Below are positions 34,074-46,119 of a stretch of 64,000 nucleotides of DNA, piece after piece. The translations under genes and the position numbers were made by a program. The stretch is from Acheta domesticus (Eukaryota > Arthropoda > Insecta > Orthoptera > Gryllidae), in NCBI GenBank assembly GCA_031308135.1, contig JAHLJT010009419.1, forward strand, positions 62,432,634 through 62,496,633. The letters are read 5' to 3'. Under the pieces are notes generated by a model. That model saw only the letters and a program-made list of their open reading frames with translations. It was not told the origin of the DNA and ran no database searches. Each line of letters begins with the position of its first letter. Within the stretch, counting starts at the first letter, position 1.

Positions 34074-34248
34074 TGAACAAAGATGATGAACGATGGAGAG
34101 AGGGGAGAAATTGCGGATATCAGATTAAATATTTTCCTTGAATTTTTTCAGCCTTTATGTTCCCATAAAGGCTGAAAAATTCAAGGAAAATATTTAATCT
34201 GAGATCCGCAATTGCTCTCATCTCCCCATCGTTCACCTTCTTTGTTCA
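34074..34248. repeat. Long palindrome, arms of about 85 bp, 4-base loop
   Basis: 34074-34159 and 34164-34248 are inverted copies with only a handful of mismatches; the inner 50 bases (attaaatattttccttgaa...cagcctttatg) are almost perfect. In copy 1 of the duplication (8440-8520) only the left-arm orientation occurs, so the right arm is a later inverted duplication. It lies about 0.6 kb upstream of the TATA box. Confidence 0.85.
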
Positions 34249-34811
34249 TGTTCTATGGACACCTACATTTAAATATTTTAATTACTTTCTAGCGTCTCTG
34301 TGGGAACAGAAATTGCCGCGTGATTTTTCATATATTAAAAGAAAATAGTCGTGCACTCTGAGAAACACAGTAATGACAGTCATCTACATCGTTAGATTCT
34401 ATAATAAAGTTGCAAATTATACATGCTTGCGAGTGAGATTATCGTAGTTTCCACGAAGCAATTACGCATATAATCAATATATTTTCACTAATCTCAAAAA
34501 AAATGAAAGGTAAACCTTAGTGTTTAGAAAGGTTTTAACCCTTAAAGGTCTAAAATATTATATTGAATTTACTGATCAAACTGTTTATCCGTGTAAGTTG
34601 AGGTCTATAGACATACCTTCACATTTGTATTAAGTCGACCATACGTCCAATATTAGTTTGGATATTCTCTTACGTTTAGTCCCAGCTTCGTTTCTTTTGA
34701 CAGGAAAATTGGGTGCAAAAATGCCCTTTTTGTTGTCAATTACTTTTCGGCATGTATTGCTGTCATCAATATTAAATTTATCGCAGTGCATTGAGTTTTA
34801 TTTGCGTTTTT

Positions 34812-34935
34812 AAAACTAGTTGTGCTATAGAATGGCATAGACTTTTTCGTACTATTTCGATACCCAATTTCTTTGGTTTGGACTAGCATTTCGATTTTGC
34901 CGCATCCTCTTCCCAGGTGCCATACAATTTTAAAA
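34812..34935 (+). repeat. Repeat head H, copy 5 (partial)
   Basis: Contains 'actagttgtgctatagaatg', then 'ttcgtactatttcgat', then 'tgccgcatcctcttcccagg'. Matches the H head. It marks the outer limit of the segmental duplication. Confidence 0.5.
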
Positions 34936-35099
34936 ACGTCCTTAGTGTTTCATGTGAACAAAAATAATAGAATGTTATTTTAAATAGCACTTCAAGAGAT
35001 GCCAGTTAGACCGCGGAGTATTCAGCTTGGATAAATTTTGCAGCGTTACATAACTTTACCTAAACTACATATATTATTCCGTATATACGTATGTATACG

Positions 35100-35665
35100 G
35101 GAAAATGGTGACTGGAGCCTCCATGACTGGGGCATCATGAGTCAGTATCGGTGGTTCAATGAGTCATAGTTTTTTTACCCCTTTTTCATCATTGAGGAGC
35201 CACTATTTTTAAAAATAAGGGATTTGACGACACCAAACTGCATGTGCTCAAGGTAATGCACTCCAGGAAAAATTAAGATAGGGGCTAATATATGCCATCA
35301 GCTTGGGGAATACAGCATCTTGTTACAAGAGTTCCGTTCTCAGCACTTTTCATTTGACACACAGCTTTGTAACCTCTCTGAGCAATTACCATTCTGTTTA
35401 GAACTGTTGATGTTTTTGTTTCATCTAAAGTGAAGACGCATGAATAATCACCGGGCCAAGGTTCTTTCTTTAACAATTGATAATTGTTGAAACAAACTTG
35501 TACGGTTTGTCGATTTAGTGCAGTGTCACGAGAAAGACTACACCTCTCTGGTGACCGTACAGTCAAATCTTTATTTCTTTTGAAAAATTCTGCTAACAGC
35601 AATTTCTTTTTCTATTCATGAATCTGGATATTTAACATTATTTGGAATAAAAGTTTGATAGGCGA
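35100..35665 (-). pseudogene. pogo/Tigger-type DDE transposase fragment
   Basis: On minus, KLAYQTF near 35665, then after shifts LLAEFFKRNKDLTVRSPERCSLSRDTALNR, LDETKTST (the first catalytic acid of the DDE triad in the family's 'N-V-DET' motif) and VIAQRGYKAVCQMKSAENGTLVTRCC. Beyond a stop at 35285, broken frames near 35220-35260 still resemble the following 'LIFP...GAP' region. The DNA-binding N-terminus and the later catalytic acids are not found. It is a dead cut-and-paste transposase. Confidence 0.8.
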
Positions 35666-35829
35666 GTTGTTGTCATTTTTTGATGACAAACCATAAAATA
35701 TTTTGCAGCCAGTGATGACTTCCTCTTGGACATAAGTAAAACCTTGTTTATGGTTGTAGTTTGATTTGAGTTCACATCTACACAAGAACGTGATTTTATC
35801 TTACTGTCTCCTTCTTGATACAACATTCA

Positions 35830-36427
35830 TCACCTGAACTTCTTATATTTCTATCTTCTGCAACCAAATTAACCTCCAGGTATGTTAACAAATCAACCAA
35901 GCAATTTCCCACCTTTCAAACAACGTTCATGTAAGTTTACTCGTATTTATCCCTTTAGTAGTTTTTCTGTTGTAAACTCTAACTATATCTGCTAGACATG
36001 TAAAACATCTATGCAGCATATGACTCATGGTGAACCTTTGATCATGTGACCCATTTTGCCACAGTAGTTTATTATTTTCAAAGTGATCAGTTATGACCTT
36101 CAAAATTAGTTATCGTAACCTACCTAAAATACAGGAAGATGACAAAAACCTTAGGAAAAGAAATCTTCGACCTCAATACTTCTATTAAAATGACGAAAAG
36201 TAATATCAAAACAAATACACGTAGCTAGTAATTTACTTTGAAAGGAAAATATCAGTTAACATTCCACGCTTCCTTAGTCAATAAAGACAGATCATTGCCA
36301 CCTGAATTGTAAGTATGGCCACTCAGTAACATTTAATTATGATCAGTTCAGCCAACCTAAACATCCTGGATCTCAGCAAACATTCAGTGACTCACTGTAC
36401 CACATGGCCCATGGTGTCCCGGCCTCC
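35830..36427. other. No recognised feature
   Basis: Balanced to A+T-rich DNA between the pogo fragment and FB3; no coding frame. It may hold the decayed N-terminal part of the pogo element but I could not read it. Confidence 0.35.
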
Positions 36428-38070
36428 CCTGGTGTCCCACCAACTACGGACCACCCCCATAACTTTTAAACGGTTCAGGATATCGAAATGCAGTTTTCGC
36501 TGAATAATGAATCATGGGACAGAATCATAGGGCAAGTAAACTGCCGTAGAGAAATTGTCTCATTATATTTTTAGTTTTCGAGAAATTTAACATTTTTTAT
36601 TTTTTTAAATGGAACTAGTTTTCTCATCGGCAATGGATAGATCATGAAAAGAGGAATAAAATGATGTATCGCACGCTAGTATTTGGTAGGAATAGACTTT
36701 CTGATACGTGACTTTGAATGAAACGGACAATATTTCGTTGTAGCAGCCCCTTGCAACGGTCGCCTTCGGGAAAATGATCTTCGCGGCTGTCAAGACTTTT
36801 CGTGGAGAGAGAAGGCTGAGGGGGGTGGCAATGAGGAATAAGAAGCCTAACTACAGCAATCCAGGGTCTTGGACACAAAAACCACATTAAAAAACACCAA
36901 TTTTAACGATCAGAATGAGAGATTTTTCCATTAATTTATCTGCATTTAGCTTGTCTTCTTTAGCAATAAATATATTTTTCAAACTTGACAAGAATGCAAC
37001 CACCGTCACTTCGTTGGTAAATTTCATTTTTAATTAAGATGATCCGTCCACTTTGCAACCATACATCTACTGTTCTTTATAAATGGAAAAGAAACAGTAC
37101 ACTTCCGTCTTTTGCCGTGGATTATCAAGTTTGAGGCAGCACGTTTGGACATGAAGTAAGAAACTCTGCAATCAATACTAGCAGTCGAGACTGCAGATGT
37201 ACATTTGTGTTCAATTTAGTTAATTGAAAGTTATAGTCTGTGAAGAGAAATTTTAAAAATTTTTATTGCTTTTTTCTTTTGTTAAATAAGACGTTTGTGA
37301 AGAGTAAATGCAAAGAGAAAACGTCTACCTCTCTATTATTTGATGAATTAATCAAGATATTATAAAAAAAAAATCTTCAAGCATTCATACCCTTTCCTTG
37401 TTTTAAAATAATAGCTGGTTTCTGACATAACACACTCAGATGGATTTTGTAAGTTTTAAAAGGACCCTTATTATATTTTTTTCCACTACAAATATTTCTA
37501 TTTTGTTCTTTTCAATGAACGTTGCTTTGGAATTTCATTAGAAGAAAAGTTCAATCAGATGGACAAATGGGAAAAAACCTCTTTCTGATCGGTAATATTG
37601 ATGTTTGTTCATAAGATCTTCGTGTCAAGACCATGAATTGCGGTAGTTACACATCTATCCCCCACCCCCACACACTCCCCTCTCACACTCCATGTCTACA
37701 CGAAACAGTCTCGACTTGGCGAAGGTCTTTCACCAACGGCGACTATTGAAAGGGCTGCTACAAAAATATTGTCCGTTTCATTCAAAATCACATATCAGAA
37801 GGTCTAATTTTATATGCAAATTACTATCAAAATACTAGCATATGATACATCATTTTATTCTTTTCTGATCTATCCATTGCTGGTCAGAAAAATATATAGC
37901 CCATTTAAAAAATCAAAGATGATTAAATTTTAGAAATCTAAAAATACTATATACAATTTCTCTACGGCATGTTAGATGCCCCATGATTCTGCATTATTCA
38001 GTGAAAACTGCATTTCGATGTCCTGAACCGTTTAGAAGTTATGGGAGTGGTCCATGGTGGGACATCCTGT
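36428..38070. mobile_element. Foldback DNA transposon FB3 with about 0.38 kb terminal inverted repeats
   Basis: Left end (36428-36810) begins CCTGGTGTCCCACCA, then 'acggaccacccccataact'. The right end (37690-38070) on minus begins ACAGGATGTCCCACCATGG, then 'accactcccataactt'. Words such as 'aacggttcaggatatcgaaa', 'gcagttttcactgaataatg' and 'aatattgtccgtttcatt' recur in both arms. About 0.9 kb of A+T-rich DNA lies between. No transposase is present. The minus frames at 36605-36887 lie in the left arm and are not genes. Confidence 0.75.
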
Positions 38071-38205
38071 ATAAAATGCTTGATACGACGGGAGAATTGT
38101 TTTAGTAATCGATTATGTATGTTGAATAATTTAATTGTATATTATTTCGAAACCAGGAATCGAAAATGTATTTAATACTGGTAAAAATACCGGTAAAACA
38201 CGTTT

Positions 38206-38575
38206 ATGAGATTTCGATGGTGTAACGGCGGGTTTGGTAGTAACGGTAAGCCTATCGGGCAGTTGTACCCAAGGTTGCGGGTTCAAACACGATCGAAGCC
38301 GTTGATATTTAGGGGTGCAAAAATCCTTTGTACGCATTCCCTCAAGGGGAAGTACAGTCGGCTGTTCCATGTTGTAGATTTACTGCATGTAAAATATCCT
38401 CAAGCATATAAGAAGACTCTGAATTAAATTCAATCGCCTGTTTCGTCGCCAATACGTTCATTGTCCGCTTGAGGTGAAAGGAGCGTAGCTAATTTTGCGG
38501 AAGGGTGTGCCGATGGGCCTCTGGATATGGATCGCGGTGGCGAATCAATTAAGCTGTTTTTTTAACAAATAAACA
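38206..38575 (+). mobile_element. tRNA-derived SINE
   Basis: The head has an A box fit TGGTGTAACGG (38218-38228), a B-box-like GGTTCAAACAC (near 38281), and short complementary ends (TTCGAT near 38212 and ATCGAA near 38291), as in a tRNA acceptor stem. A tRNA-unrelated body follows, ending in a T run near 38565. A-to-B distance is long for a tRNA, so it is degenerate. The 73-residue frame through it is not a gene. Confidence 0.45.
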
Positions 38576-38579
38576 TTTC

Positions 38580-40330
38580 ACATTTTATGAATATGGATAA
38601 GTCTCCAATTGTTTACATCAATATAATTTTTGGCAAATAGCATGTTATTTTCAAAATTCAATCTTAAAATTATAGTTTAAACAACTATTTAATTATATTT
38701 TAAACAACATTTGTCTTGCTTTCAGTTTTACAATTCAAATACCGGGTGGTGGGTGTAGCAGACCCTTAAACATTGTGTAAATTGTGATTTTTTAATAATA
38801 ATATGCTTTTATTACTGCGTGTTAATATTTATTTGACATTTAATGATTTATTTGACATTTAATTGTAAAAAAAGAACAGGACAGAACTGTTATTTATCGA
38901 GTCAAAAAGTGTTTAAAGTTTAAATATCGAAATCGTTGACAGAAATTGAAGGTGTATTATCTGCTGATTTCTTTAGACGCTCTAACAGAAACACATTACG
39001 ATACGTCGTCTTAAAAAGAACATTTTGATTATTTAAATCAATGAATTTTATAATGAGATTATTTAAAGAAGGCTCTCACCAAATGATTCAGTTTACGTTT
39101 ATGGGCTATCTCGCTACTCCGTTTTTATTAATATAGTTATTTACTAGTATTTCATGAAAAAACGGAATGTTGAAAAAGATAAATTATTTCATTTATCATC
39201 GTGTTCATTAGGTTTGTTACTATCTGTAAGGTAATGAGGTATGCTACGGCGTGTTGCAACAGCGGAAATGTGCTTCTTAGGAAAATGTAGAAACATTTTG
39301 GATTTTAAACTCCCAATTAAACCGTAATTGATGAAATAGTGCGTTCTTGCGCACTGTTTTTTATTATCGGGAGAGAAGATAAACGAATGAGGAACTCGCA
39401 AGCGATGTTGCAGTGAGGACACAAGAAAAAGCCATTGGGTTATCGTCCATGACGCGTTGTGACGCAATCTTCGAAAACGTGGGTCCGAGTGGGAAAGAGT
39501 CCCAATCACTCGGCGATTTTTTCCGGTTGTGGCGGTTGCCCCGCTAGCGGAAGGGACATGGAGGGAGAAAAAACCCGCACCGACTGGTACGTCAGCGCTG
39601 AATCTTACATTCCAGGGGGAGAAACTCTGCCACCTTTCATGCACCATGCACTACACGTAAGTGATTAATGTTCATAGCGAATGACGTCCCCGGACACGAA
39701 GTAAAACAATATGAAGGGTTTGGAGGTACTGAGTGTGATCTACAAACTTGAGCAGAAGGTAACTAGAAGGGGAATCGACACTATTTTTTTCATAATCAAC
39801 TGTATATTCACAATTTATAGGAGCATTTGGTGAATGATTTGCACATAAAGTAACATGAGTGAAAATTGTCCTCTTACAGCACTTCTCAGATGATTTTTAA
39901 CTGTATGCAGTGATTCAAATTTTCAATGATTGTTGCCATAATTACATAGTCTATAATCTTTGTTTCAGTATATACATGATTTATGCAGTTGTGCGTGTAC
40001 GGCTGAGATCTAAGAGATGGTGTTGTTTCAATTTTCTGATGCCTTCACTGTTTTCCAGGATGTTCACTGCAAGAAAATTTGGGTGGTTTTCGAGATTTTT
40101 TTATATCTTCTGCTGCATTCTGCGATGGTCTGATGTATTGTTTGAATCTACAAATCAAAATGTAAAGGATTGTTATATACATACCATAGTGCACTAGTAA
40201 TGCATCGTGAAACTTTTGATTGAAATATTTGTATAATTTGAATATTTGAATGACCAGCTGTTCCCAGAGTGCAATCCTTAGGTCCAAACCGGCTTTAATA
40301 TAGCCTTATAAACCAGAATGTTATTGAAAA
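38580..40330. other. Mostly featureless, with a CpG-rich patch at 39400-39665
   Basis: The patch is more G+C-rich than its surroundings, has an inverted CCAAT (ccaatggc read on minus near 39432), and ends with CACTACAC followed by GTAAGTG at 39657, a good donor on plus. It also reads openly on minus for 152 codons (39189-39647). Neither frame has a recognisable domain. It may be a 5' exon and promoter of an unseen gene. The rest is A+T-rich. Confidence 0.35.
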
Positions 40331-40332
40331 GA

Positions 40333-40482
40333 AGTGGGGAGAGACACAGAGACCGAAAGACACAGAAACAGAGACAGAGACACAGACACAAGCACAGGAC
40401 GGAGAGACACAGAGACAGACACAGAAATACCGACACAGAGAGACAGGCACAGAGGGACAGACACAGAGACAGAGACTCAGAG
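40333..40482 (+). repeat. (GACACA/GACAGA)n microsatellite
   Basis: About 150 bases of 'gacacagagaca' variants. It abuts a decayed LINE. A second, shorter block of the same motif lies at 43313-43356 on the far side of that LINE. Confidence 0.95.
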
Positions 40483-40483
40483 A

Positions 40484-43050
40484 TCGGTAATTGTTCCGAT
40501 AGAGAAACCTGGCAAAGAGGAATGTACAACAGTTTCAAAGTGTAGGCCGATCAGTTTGTTAATGTGGGTGGGAATGTCTTGAGAAGCTAATGATAGACAG
40601 AATCTTGCATCATATATTTTCAAGAAAATTATTCAGTACCCGCCAATTGGGATTTATGCCACAAAATCGACGACAGATGCAGGAATGATTGTTAAACAAT
40701 TTGTACAGGGGAATTCCTATCATTATCCCTAAATTGTTCTTATTAGTCTGGATGTTAAAGAAGCCTTTGATGCAGCCTGGTGGCCAAGCATACTCGGTAA
40801 ACTGCGGGCCTATGTTACTCAGCACTTCGTACTATTTACTACGGAGCAATCAAACCAATTCTTCCATATGGAGCACTAGTTTGGGAAGAAGCATTGAAGA
40901 TCAAAAGGATATAAAAAAAGATCCAAAGAATTCAGAGGCTAATTAATATAAAGATGTCCAAAGCATACAGAACTCTATAATACGATGTCTCATGTATTGT
41001 TTATGGTATGACACCTATAGATATATATCAATTTTCTTTAAAATCAATATGTACAAAGCAACACATGGAGAAATTACATCCTATGAAATGCCACTGGAAC
41101 CAAACCAATGCATTGGTTTGGTTCCATTGCAATGGAGACATCCGGCAGCCACCATTTATATTAAAGAAGTAACAGACAGCACAACATATTGAAATGTACC
41201 AACAACGTCTCGTCATAGCCTCTTACGAGATCGTTGGCATCATTCATCTAATATGGTTATAATCGTGACACGTTCCGAATTTATATTAAAATTTTGGGCG
41301 CCAGGAACAGGTTACCTTAATTAAAAACCAATGCTTCCACAGCTAATTTCAAAAAATGTATAAATGTCCGGCTAGCTGGGTCAATGAGTCCCGTTATGGA
41401 TAATCGCTATCGCCTAGATAGCCGATTACTTGATCTGCCAACTGTACAGTATGGCGAGGAATCTGAAAGGGAATAATTATCTACTTCTAACTACTTGACA
41501 ATTTTGATTGACTAAATGAAAATCTTTTTCATTTCCAAAAGAAAAAAATCAACAATTTATTTAACACTATTAACAATTGTTTTTGTCCTTAGGTCATGAC
41601 CTTGTTTTAAAATATACTGGTATCTTTTGTACTGCAGTACTTATCTAATATCTTGGTCGCCGACGCCCCGCAGTCTCTTCTCACTTGAATGTAAGTGATC
41701 CCAAGTCCCGCTTCTCTCTTCTAATCTTGCGACGCTGCCGACGCATCCGGAGTTCCTAGTCTTCCCCAACTAGTGGTAAAATATTAAGTCCAAACCGCAA
41801 TATAAGAACAAAACTTTCAAAGTCCTAATCCAACTTCCCGTTGCACATCAACTTCCAGATTCCGAAAAACTATTGAGTCTCACTCGAAACTTACAAGTCC
41901 TACTTCACTAATGTTGATCTCGCGAGCTATCTTTACTACTCGACGACCACTATCAGAATGTCCAGTTCTCCCTGTTCTTTCGCCCTCAACGCTTCGGTAT
42001 CCGTCCTTCGTTCATCTTTTTTTAAAACAAAACGACAAAATTAGACAGTCTATTCTCCCTTAGCCAATCCATTCATCTCTTATCAAACCAAGTAGCCACG
42101 CCCTCGACAGTCATTCCTTTTCAGACCCATCACACATTATGTTATTTGTCTATCTAGCCAGCGCCCCCACCTCTTCAAGGCCTGAATGCAGTTTGTTGAC
42201 CTTGCCAACCACTGCGCCGGCGTTGCTAAGGTTGTATATCGCCATTTGCATATCATTTTGTCCAACCCATTTACAGCCAATATTATTAACAAAATATTAT
42301 ATATTTTGGTATATCGCAATATGATATACAAATATATACAGATGGTAGTAAAACTGGCAATAGGCAGGAAACAGCAGCAGTGATATTTGAAGAAGACAAA
42401 GAAATATTGAATTAAAGTACAGACTAGGTGAAAAATGTTCGAATAATCAGGCTGAACAAATTGCAATACTCTAAATCTCTACAAATGCTTTCGACATATA
42501 ACAACAATAAGAAAATAGTTGCAGTTAATACAGACAGTAAGATCGCATTGGGACTTTTAAAAATAATTCTTCCACAACTCAATAATAGAATCCATATTCA
42601 CTGAAATAAAAATCTTCGAAAAGTCTAACTGAATAATATATTTTGGCTGGGTTAAAGCCCATGTGGGAATTCAAGGTAATGAACTAGCAGACTTGCCTAG
42701 AAAATCATGCGACTGGTGATACAAAATTACCAATAATATATGGAAAAAACTTCAAGAACTACATTAGCAAGTCAATTAAAGATGAAGCAATACAAATCTG
42801 GCAAGAAAAATGTAACAAAACAACGAAAGGCAAAACTACAAAATCATTTTTCCCAATAATTAATGACAGATTAAGACAAAAATTACTTATAACTTCCCAA
42901 TTTATGTCAATAATAACAGGCCACGGAATCACTAAATCATATCTACACAGATTTCATATTGTAAGCGATCCAGCATGTGTATGTCGCAGGGGAGATCAAA
43001 CAGTCTAGTATATTCATTTATGAATATTCACTGATAATAGAAGAAAGAAA
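40484..43050 (+). pseudogene. Heavily decayed LINE with reverse transcriptase and RNase H remnants
   Basis: Pieces in order but in changing frames: [11 protein letters not shown] and CRPISLL (40490-40560), RQLGFMPQKSTTDA (about 40645-40680), LDVKEAFDAAWWPSILGKL (about 40755-40805), LPYGALVWEEAL (about 40860), INIKMSKAYRTL (near 40950). RNase H remnants follow: YTDGSKTGNRQETAA (42335-42380) with the catalytic DG, NQAEQIAIL (42450) with the E, and a WVKAHVGIQGNELAD-like stretch (42645-42690) with H, N and D. The C-terminal ITGHGITKSYLHRF is near 42915-42960. The type with RNase H suits the R1/I group of LINEs. Between 41200 and 42320 no match was seen, so another insertion may be there. Confidence 0.75.
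41095..41126. repeat. Perfect 32-bp palindrome
   Basis: GGAACCAAACCAATG (41096-41110) is followed directly by its exact reverse complement to 41125, and the next base pair also matches. No loop. It lies within the decayed LINE. Confidence 0.9.
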
Positions 43051-43312
43051 AAATTCAGAACATAAAATTAAGTTTTGATCCTGGCCCGCAACCCCTGAAA
43101 AATTAGTGACAAAACATTTAAGTGCATTTTACTATTTCCTTCAGGGCATTAAACAAATAGTGATTTCAAGTTGATATTAGATGAATTTCGATATTGGTAA
43201 AAATTCGTTATTAATTTTACTGCTGTAAAACTAGGCTCTGCATGTATTCGAAAGCATGTAGTGTTATATTAACGGAGCATGCTGTGAAATAAAGTTATTG
43301 TTATTAAAAAAG

Positions 43313-43356
43313 ACTGAGAGACAGACACAGAGACAGAGAGACAGACACAAAGACGA
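43313..43356 (+). repeat. (GACAGA)n microsatellite, second block
   Basis: Short run of 'gagacagacacagagacaga', the same motif as at 40333-40482, just after the LINE remnant. Confidence 0.8.
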
Positions 43357-43359
43357 AGA

Positions 43360-43965
43360 CGATTTTTCAGTCGTACATTCAAAAGGGTTGTAGACTAAAC
43401 AAATTTCGTCTCAACCCTTTTTACCACACGGAACTGCCCACACGCTACAAGTCAGTAAAGCGGAGTTCAGAGCAATGAGCACTGGTCAGTTGCCGACGTG
43501 AGACTGACTTCTAATCTTGTGTATGGGGATGTAACAGAGCGTATTGTGTAGAGATACATACAAGTTTTCAGATATGTGATTGCAGTTTTTCTGAAGACTC
43601 CATCTCCACCAGACGTACACTCACGAGAATGAAATTCAATTAATTCTAGAACACGCACCACGCTCATGACTCATATTCATACCGTAATCTTATCTTTCAT
43701 TCGCAATGACCAGTTCATTCATGCCTTGGAAGTTCTTGGTCAAGGTCAAGAACACGCGTCGACGTACGTTGATAAAACTGACGCTTTTAAAAAAAATTAT
43801 TATTTTCTGAATGAAATTGCAAAGCTAAGTTCATCTTTAATTTTACATTTACATTTGCTTGCTTACAATCTGACTTAACCAATTACTGATCACAATGATT
43901 TTGTCCGCATAAACGCTCGCCCATTATTGTCGCGTTCGTGCGCGCACAGAGGCCGTTGCAGACCT
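43360..43965. other. No recognised feature
   Basis: No coding frame longer than 70 codons and no repeat match. Confidence 0.35.
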
Positions 43966-44450
43966 CTGGTAGCATGTTTTTGGAAAATATTTGGAGCCAT
44001 TTATGAGAAATAAGCGTTTGAGATTTTCTGAAAAGGCAAAATTTTGACCTAATTTCACAAAAAACAGTTAAGTTTTCGAGAAACTTCAGTTGACATTATT
44101 TAAAGCACATGTACTTATTAATATATTAATGTAAACAAATCACCTCTAATGTAAATATTAACGACGTGAGAGCCAAATAAAAAATTACATTGGAATTTTT
44201 GAAAAAACAAACAAAGAAAACCGCAATATGGCGTGATGTCATCTCATAGAGTACATTTAGTACTATTCCTAGCAAAAGTTTGAAGAAAAAAATTTGGAGC
44301 AGTTTTTGAAAAATCTTGTATTTTTTAATTGCACATATTGCACGCAATATTGCGAGAAAATTTGAAAAAAATGCGCATGTCGTAAATTTGCATATTAATC
44401 TTTTAGAAATTATTTGTTTTGAAATATTTGAAATAAAAATTGCCAACTTT
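43965..44450 (+). repeat. A-type module, dispersed copy
   Basis: Matches the module of FB2: 'ttggagccatttatgagaaa', 'gcgtttgagattttctgaaa', 'gagaaacttcagttgac', 'attatttaaagcacatgt', 'caaaagtttgaagaaaaa'. A minus-strand frame of 106 residues through it is not a gene. Confidence 0.65.
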
Positions 44451-46090
44451 TTAAGGGAGTATCAACAATGCAGTTAATGCAACAATGGAATTCCCTTCCG
44501 CTCTGGAGAATTTCTGTGAATTACGTGTCATTGTTGTAACTTGATATAGCTGTATGGTATCAGGCTTCTTTTTCCAATACAAGTTTACAAAACTTTTGTC
44601 TTATATTTTTATTCAGTTGTAGAATTCATTTAGCTTTGACAACACTGCAATGGAAAAAGTGAGCTGTTCGCTTTATGTTTGAATTGGACGTTTTCCAATA
44701 TTAGCTAAGATTGTAGTAGCGGGGCCGGGAATGCAATATTCAATCCTACGTAGTGTTTCGAATAATACGGTAAAGTATGTGCTGTTGGAGCACCATTAGT
44801 CGTTATCATGGCCCGGCAACGAAATTTTTTTCTTTCGAAATTCACCATTGTTTCACGCAGCATTACGTAACTTTTTCCTATACTACGTGCTACGTGCTTA
44901 ATCGGGAATTAAAAAGTCGCGGGAAAGGGACCATTTTCAGGGGCAAGAATTTGTGGAAGTTAGAAAAGCCAATTGCTGACTTCCCTTGCCTCCAAAGTTC
45001 AGGATTGATCGAAAGTCTCGACTATACTGGTATTTTTTATATTTATGCGTTGTTATACAAGGGAACGTATAGAATTTAGACCAAAATGGAAAGTTAGAGT
45101 TGAAAAACATCAATATATTACCAGCAACAATTTTTACCACAATATATGCGAGCGTTGTCAGCCGCAGGTCCGCTCCACAGCCGTTTGGAACTTAATTCAA
45201 GGAAGCCTGTTCTTGAATATACCTGCATGTAAACTGCGAAACGTTTGTCGGAATAAAACGGAATGTGTCATGAAATGCTAATTTTTATAAACAAATTCGT
45301 ATCTAGAATACAAAGACGATAGCGCTAGTCGTTGTATCTCGTCTTAAGGCTTTTTTAGAACAAAACAAAAAATTGCAACATTGCAAATTTATAAACAAAT
45401 TCTAATTTTTGAAATTCTGAAGTGGGAACGGTTCCTGAAGTCTCAGAACCAAACTGGGAATAAACAATTTTGCCAACAATAACAATCTTGCCGGGGACCA
45501 ACATGTTGACGAACTACAACGTAGCCGCCCAAAGTACGAACATTACAGTGTCGACTCTGCCCTTCTGGTACAACACACCAGACTGTGTAAGAAATTAGAC
45601 ACGCAAACTATCAATTGAAACTGAATCTGAGAGGCACTCATGTTAAATTATTTGAGCTAAACTTTCTCTCAGAAAAACACATTTGGTAGCACTTGGAAAC
45701 AATATATGCACTGGTAGCGAGCTTGCAAGACACATCCTTTCACAACCTCCGCAGTGTCCCTGCGCAAGACCCATCCCCACCCCACATCTCCTATTTCCCT
45801 TCCATCCTCGGGACACCATGACTTTGCGACCCCAATTACCCAATTATCCATTGAATCTAATCCCCTGTACTACCTCAATACTATTCCTTCCTCCCCCGTA
45901 CATCTGTCGCCCATCCTCACCCATTTCCTGTCAGTGTTGACACGATACATCCTTGTGACCTTCGGTAACAATGCACTCGAGGCAAAATTAAATAAATAGC
46001 AACTACACTCAGGTGCAACAGAGAAATAGCCGTGTAGCTACATGCAAACAATTCGAATAATAAATCGTAATGTGCAAACTCTTTCAATTA
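44450..46090. other. No recognised gene; repeat tail near 44800-44890
   Basis: The words 'catggcccggcaacgaaatt', 'gaaattcaccattg', 'cagcattacgtaac' near 44810-44875 recur at 15597-15670 and 2790-2870, the tail of the A family. Frames of 60-100 residues at 44777-45999 lack domains. Confidence 0.4.
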
Positions 46091-46119
46091 AACCTGATTA
46101 TCGAGGCAGCATTACAATG

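Larger units (their letters stand above)
31950..34790 (-). repeat. Segmental duplication unit, copy 2
   Basis: Collinear partner of 6110-9070. Differences include the TATATG microsatellite in the leader and a palindromic insertion upstream (34074-34248). The partner's exon core is nearly identical while upstream sequence is much more diverged. Confidence 0.75.

Noticed and set aside
39189..39647. 152-codon frame on minus
   Set aside because: No domain, and the opposite strand has an equally plausible exon with a donor site. Left as a CpG-rich patch rather than a gene.
40278..40582. Leu/Cys/Ser-rich and Arg/Asp/Thr-rich frames
   Set aside because: Translation of the GACAGA microsatellite on either strand; only the last residues ([10 protein letters not shown]) belong to a LINE.
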